A stretch of DNA of 64,000 nt from Stictocephala bisonia. Lineage: Eukaryota; Arthropoda; Insecta; Hemiptera; Membracidae. Position numbers and translations under genes: made by a program. This document shows positions 59,525-64,000 of this stretch, piece after piece; within the stretch, counting starts at the first letter, position 1; every line of letters begins with the position of its first letter. The notes beneath the pieces were generated by a model. That model was not told the origin of the DNA and searched no databases. It saw only the letters and a list, made by a program, of their open reading frames with translations. The stretch spans positions 445,314 to 509,313 of the forward strand of contig JAQJVL010000606.1 in NCBI GenBank assembly GCA_035578905.1, written 5' to 3'.

Positions 59525-61204
59525 ATACTTTGTCCCAGTAATATCGGTTACTTTGAGCTCTGGCCAACTAAATAATTGGATCATACTCACTGGAGTAGCC
59601 TTTCATTGCAGAGACGTGCAAGGATGAGATTAACATTTAGTAAAAATCAGTTTCATATTTAAAATAATATATTCATATCTTATAAAGTAATCGGGTCTTT
59701 AAAACATTTCAAATGAATATAATTGTCAAAATTATCAACTTTCTGTCTGTAGGACTAACACGAAACATTTCAAATGAAAGGTCACAGAAATATGATGTGT
59801 ATGATTGTTTAAACAGAAAAATTGACATTGAAATAAACTCAGAAAACAAAAAGAAATATTGTCAGAAAAATAGATAAAGAATGACAAACTTACAGACTTA
59901 AAAGCAATTACGAACTATTTAATTTAATTATTTAAATGAATAATATTTAATTATATATGTATTTAATATATATAGATTTATATATATATATTAAATACAT
60001 ACATGAATAAATATATATATTTAATATTTGTATATTATATTTACTGAGGAAACACACTGACGCATATTATGAAAACGATAGAAACAGACCTTTAGGAAGA
60101 TTTATATAACAGACCTTTAAGATTAAAACAGAAAAAATGGAATGGATTGGTGCAATAAAAGAATACCTAAAAGAGCAGATATAGTTATATCCAAAATATC
60201 AAATATAAACACATTCAGAAAAATATTCTTGATTGATAAGTTTGTCGGAGGGTGATAGGAAAAATAACCGGAATAACTTGGTCCGGTAAAAGAACGAGTG
60301 TTCATTGTGAAAAAAATCAAACAAGGTATCTTTGGATCGAAGAAACGCAACTCGTCAAAGCAGCGTGACTGTTCTTTGCATGAACTGGTTGGGCCTAAAT
60401 GTATATTACTAGCAAGAAATTTTGAAATATTACATAATTCCTTGGATTAACAGTGCGATATTTAAATTTGAAATATTGAGATAGAAACCCCCTATATCTT
60501 ACAGTTTTTAAATATTTGATATTTTTAAGTTGTAAAATAGTTCCAACAAAACACTTTATTTAATAAGGACTTGATCTGGTGTAAAATACAGCTGTTTTTA
60601 AGATACAAATGTTGAGTTACGCTATAAATAGCAATAATCAGCTGTTACAAACATGTGTTGTAGTTACAATATCCCTTGTTGGTACGTAATTCTAGCTTAG
60701 GGCAACCCAAATAGACTTTCCACTAAATTAGTTATCAGACTTGGTTCAAGATTTAGGATTTCCCAAGTTTGGTAATGACATATTGTCTCATGATAATAGT
60801 GATATATTTCCCTTGTTTTGTAGAATACCACTTTGTGAGCATAAACAGAATCCGGACTAGCAAAACAATAAAAGTTGTTATTTTATAAGTCTAATATTGT
60901 TTATTTATTCGTTTCATATTTTTCTGGCATATATAACATCATATTTATCCTGCTTGAAAATAGAGTTGCTTTTTAGAATAACACTTTGTTTTAGGGTACT
61001 TTTTTTGGGGTACTTACATGGTAAATAAATCATCTTTGCTAGATAAAAATAATAACGATAAACCAATGAAATTTAGAAACGTTGCTACTGATTTAAAACA
61101 ATAATGTCAAAATAAGATTAGATATATTAAGTTTCTAAAGTTCATAGTTAAATGTGAGTGCAATACACAAGAATCAAAATACTTTCAATGTATATAGTGT
61201 ATTG
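59525..61204. other. A+T-rich DNA with one A+T palindrome
   Basis: 18-bp perfect arms at 59957-59974 and 59983-60000 (ATGTATTTAATATATATA). A 75-codon minus frame (60123-60350) has no recognised domain. Otherwise nothing seen. Confidence 0.5.
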
Positions 61205-61206
61205 TA

Positions 61207-61671
61207 CACAGGGTGGACAACAAATATGGAAAGGCTTTCACAACAACTTTATTTCTCCCATAGATAATTTGATAATTGAATGTTTTCGACTAATTGTGTT
61301 CCATAAAGTATAATTTTTCATCATAATAATTTACTTGAAACCGTTAAATAGTTGAGAAATAATATTGTTCAAATTAGTTACTTTGAAATTCAAATGACCG
61401 CTACTCAGGAAAGGATAGACCTTTTGAAATCCGGTTTGCGACAGTTAATTTCTATTGAATAGAGCTTTCATTTAATACCAAATTTGACTTAAGCTTACGT
61501 TGAAAATTTTCGTTCAACTCTTCATGGACCGTCCCCCTGAAAAGATGAAATGTCGCCAATGGCGTCAAAAAGTGTGTTCTTTGTAACCATGATTATATAC
61601 AAGATTTCATTTGTACAAGTGAAGTTATGCAAAAGTTGTGAAAGCGTTTCCATATTTTTTTCCAGCCTGTA
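61207..61671. mobile_element. Tc1/mariner-type MITE (about 465 bp)
   Basis: The ends CACAGGGTGG...ATATGGAAAGGCTTTCACAA and, inverted, TACAGGCTGG...ATATGGAAACGCTTTCACAA match over about 40 bp with a few mismatches. TA dinucleotides flank both ends, as for Tc1/mariner insertions. The interior has no long frame and appears to be a deletion derivative. Confidence 0.8.
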
Positions 61672-61949
61672 TATAAATATTTTGCAATTTTTAAATGATA
61701 TATGAACCAAATAATAAAAAGTAAAAAGAATCTCCTAATATTAAAATTGATTACACACTGTAATACTAAACACATTAAGGTTACCGAGTATTACAACCTA
61801 TATTCAACCTCTAGCCGTAGTCAGCAGTATTCAACTACTGTTTGGTTGCTGATAAACCCAGTGCTACCACAGGTTTAAGAAAATTAAATTCCTTGGTTTT
61901 GGCATTATCTTTAACATATTTACTTCTAAAAATGTTGATTAGTAATGTA

Positions 61950-62980
61950 TGACAGTGAAACCTCGATAGTTCGACACTTTGTGGACTACGGAGTTGTCGA
62001 AGTATCGAGATGTCGAACTATATTCTTACATTCTTACATTCTTACATATGAGACGCCGACACAACGTTGTGCGTATTTTAAGGCGAATATGAATGGTTTT
62101 ATGAGTGTAGGATGAGTGTAGATGAGTGTAGTCTGGTTACTAACTGAGTTCAACTGTTCCTCAGAAAGGGCAATTTATTAATAGCCCAACAGCCAGGGCA
62201 ACTAAGGGACCTACAGCTTTACGTGGAATCCGAACCACGTAGTGCTGGTCTGATTTTAGCTAATTGACAAGCCTGATGCTCAGTTATCTCCTCCACACAA
62301 CATCCGCACAATGATTACCACCCAACATGGACACCCCAGACTTCTCTAGTAGTGTCCACGCCGATAGCAACCACCAAGCGGACGCCATGTCGGTATTAAG
62401 AGGACCGAGCATCCAACCTATCGCCTACAATCTCCCAAACACTTTGTCCCCATGTAGCTGGGTTACAGCACTGCGCCACCAGTGCCGACTGTAATAATAT
62501 AAGGAATGTGTGACAGTAAAACCTTGATAGTTCGACACTTTGTGGACTACGGAGTTGTCGAAGTATCGAGATGTCGAACTATAAGGAATATGTGACAGTG
62601 AAACCTCGATAGTTCGACACTTTGTGGACTACGGAGTTGTCGAAGTATCGAGATGTCGAACTATAAGGAATGTATGGTAAACATAAAAAAATTGTTGTGT
62701 ACAGAAATTGTTGTATATTTTGTCATGAATAGTTAACAATTTAACAAAAGTAAAACAAGCTATACTGTACATATCTGTAACAATGTATGTCCTACTGAAC
62801 AATAGTAGTTATTAAAGTATGGACAGTAGAGTACTTAGAATGTATTTCATTGTTCTGCACCGGGCTGATTCACACACAACCTACCAGGGACAACAATTTT
62901 GCAACACTGTGTCACAATTACCGGTGTCGAACTATAAGGACTGTCGACGTATTGAGAGTCAAACTGACGAGGTTCTACTG
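61950..62980. mobile_element. Tigger/pogo-like non-autonomous element with three tandem 5' hairpin units
   Basis: The left end CAGTGAAACCTCG and inverted right end CAGTAGAACCTCG (62980 leftward, followed by TA) resemble Tigger termini. The left ~72-82-bp unit is present three times (starting 61950, 62511, 62593; the last two 82 bp apart). Each contains ATAGTTCGACA and its complement TGTCGAACTAT, able to form a hairpin. A SINE separates units 1 and 2. No transposase is visible. Confidence 0.8.
62023..62501 (-). mobile_element. SINE inserted between Tigger-like units, minus orientation
   Basis: About 479 bp interrupts the sequence between GTCGAACTATA and AGGAATGTG. It carries a box B-like GGTTCGGATTCC on the minus strand (62236-62225). 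Its body (TTATTAATAGCCCAACAGCC on +, near 62172) is shared with the SINE at 3.7 kb. An additional ~200 bp upstream of the head (62290-62490) is unassigned. TTCTTACA repeats mark the tail side. Confidence 0.65.
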
Positions 62981-64000
62981 TACCACCATTAAAGAGTAAC
63001 AGTTCTGATCGGTACAAAAACTACCAGCTTAGTTTTTATTAGTACAAATGTATTTGGCAAAACATGGTGGATAGCTGAAAAACCATATAACATTTTAATG
63101 GTGATTGGTATATTGGGAAATTTGAATATTTTGTTGGTGTTTACTAGGAAATACATTTTTTTGTTTCAAATTTTTTTATAGGAAGTATACATTACCTTCG
63201 TCAAAATATTAATGGATTATTGCAAAATTTGAACATTGTTTGGATCATTTCACTAACAGTAACGATAGAACTCGAACTGTAGGTTACTTGGAGTGTAGGA
63301 TAACGAGTTTGTCAACTTAAAACCCTTGTAATGGAAATTGTCTTGAGACTTGAGAATGGATGTTCAATTCATTTTATTAATTTGGACAAAATACTTTACG
63401 TTATTTTCATGTTAATTTATTTTACATTGTAGTATAAAATTGTATCCTGCTGAAATAAAAGCTATTTACTTTAGTTTATATTTATTCTGTTAAGTTTTTT
63501 TTTAGTAAACCAGTGATTTTTTATTTTACTTATTTATGTAGCAACACAAAACACTTAGTAGAACATTTATAATCTTTCTAACCAACAGTTATTTGACATG
63601 AAAGCAATTTTAAAGGGGGTTTTCAGCATAATTTTCAACAATTTATTAGAACAACTGAATACATCTTTGTATTAAAACATTTTTTAAAGAGGATCCTGTC
63701 GTTGTTAGTCCCAATTAAAGCGGGAGATAAAGTAAGGTTTGCCGTCTATTAACTTTCCCCCGAATATAATCTGAGAGACTTCACTAAGCGCCTTACTGAC
63801 TGTGTTACTGGTCCCCGATGTCCACAACAACCGAGAGTATTATCCCATCTAAAGGAGACAATGACAGACAAACTTTACTCATAACAAAGGCTCTAAAATA
63901 GTTCTACAAATTTATTGCTTTACTTATAATAAATTTGAATTAGACGTTTTTCATAATACAAGTTATTTACATATCAAAGAGTTATTATTAATAACAATAG
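62981..64000. other. A+T-rich DNA, one unassigned G+C-richer patch
   Basis: 63690-63880 (around GGTCCCCGATGTCCACAACA) is less A+T-rich and could be part of a repeat or exon running off the window. No open frame or family recognised. Confidence 0.4.

Overview
This window looks like arthropod, most likely insect, nuclear DNA. The background is strongly A+T-rich and intron-like. It holds short interstitial TTAGG/CCTAA tracts (the arthropod telomere motif), tRNA-headed SINEs, and a mix of Ty3/gypsy, Jockey-like, P, hAT, Tigger/mariner-like and Helitron elements. No prokaryotic features were seen. I cannot name the species, and I found no convincing host protein-coding gene or RNA gene in 64 kb. 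The window appears to be a nest of decayed mobile elements and tandem arrays.

Layout, left to right. 1-6.7 kb: a C-rich minisatellite, a short perfect inverted repeat, a TTAGG tract and a tRNA-type SINE in otherwise featureless A+T-rich DNA. 6.7-14.9 kb: a Ty3/gypsy-type LTR retrotransposon (gag, protease, RT, RNase H, integrase). It has two LTRs of about 865 bp and a leftover integrase tail upstream of the 5' LTR. Frameshifts, in-frame stops and two changed catalytic residues break it, and a 1.24-kb hAT-like element (8-bp target duplication) splits its RNase H. 17.3-18.4 kb: a 39-bp minisatellite with higher-order structure. 22.7-24.1 kb: a large locus of the same 36-bp minisatellite family seen at position 1. 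24.5-26.4 kb: a SINE and a minus-strand non-LTR retrotransposon remnant. 27.8-30.5 kb: a split array of about 25-bp units that nearly all carry a CCAAT box, enclosing a (CA)n tract and a head-to-head palindromic copy of the 36-bp minisatellite.

30.5-37.2 kb: a Jockey-like non-LTR element interrupted by an almost complete P element (4,842 bp, 29-bp terminal inverted repeats, 8-bp target duplication). The P transposase keeps a THAP domain split by a readable intron but carries several frame breaks, three of them at or beside homopolymers. 37.4-40.8 kb: fragments of another reverse transcriptase and another Helitron helicase, an 80-bp-arm inverted repeat and a diverged tandem duplication. 41-45.3 kb: one copy of a dispersed repeat family, followed by a second partial copy that differs mainly by scattered small deletions. 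46.1-51.3 kb: an end-to-end recognisable Helitron (5' TC, 3' hairpin plus CTAG, A/T insertion site) with broken Rep/helicase frames and a mutated HUH motif.

53.4-57.7 kb: two 48-bp tandem arrays and a second copy of the dispersed family. The larger array keeps an exact 48-bp register over 38 intervals and is open in many frames on both strands. 58.9-59.5 kb: a long foldback element with CCTAA repeats at its centre. 61.2-63 kb: a mariner-type MITE and a Tigger-like element made of three tandem hairpin copies, with a SINE inserted between two of them.

Together the genes form no host pathway. They record successive insertions: hAT into gypsy, P into Jockey, SINE into Tigger. The items most worth follow-up are the 48-bp array, the CCAAT array, the foldback with telomere-type repeats, and the deletion-riddled duplication that may be an assembly artefact.
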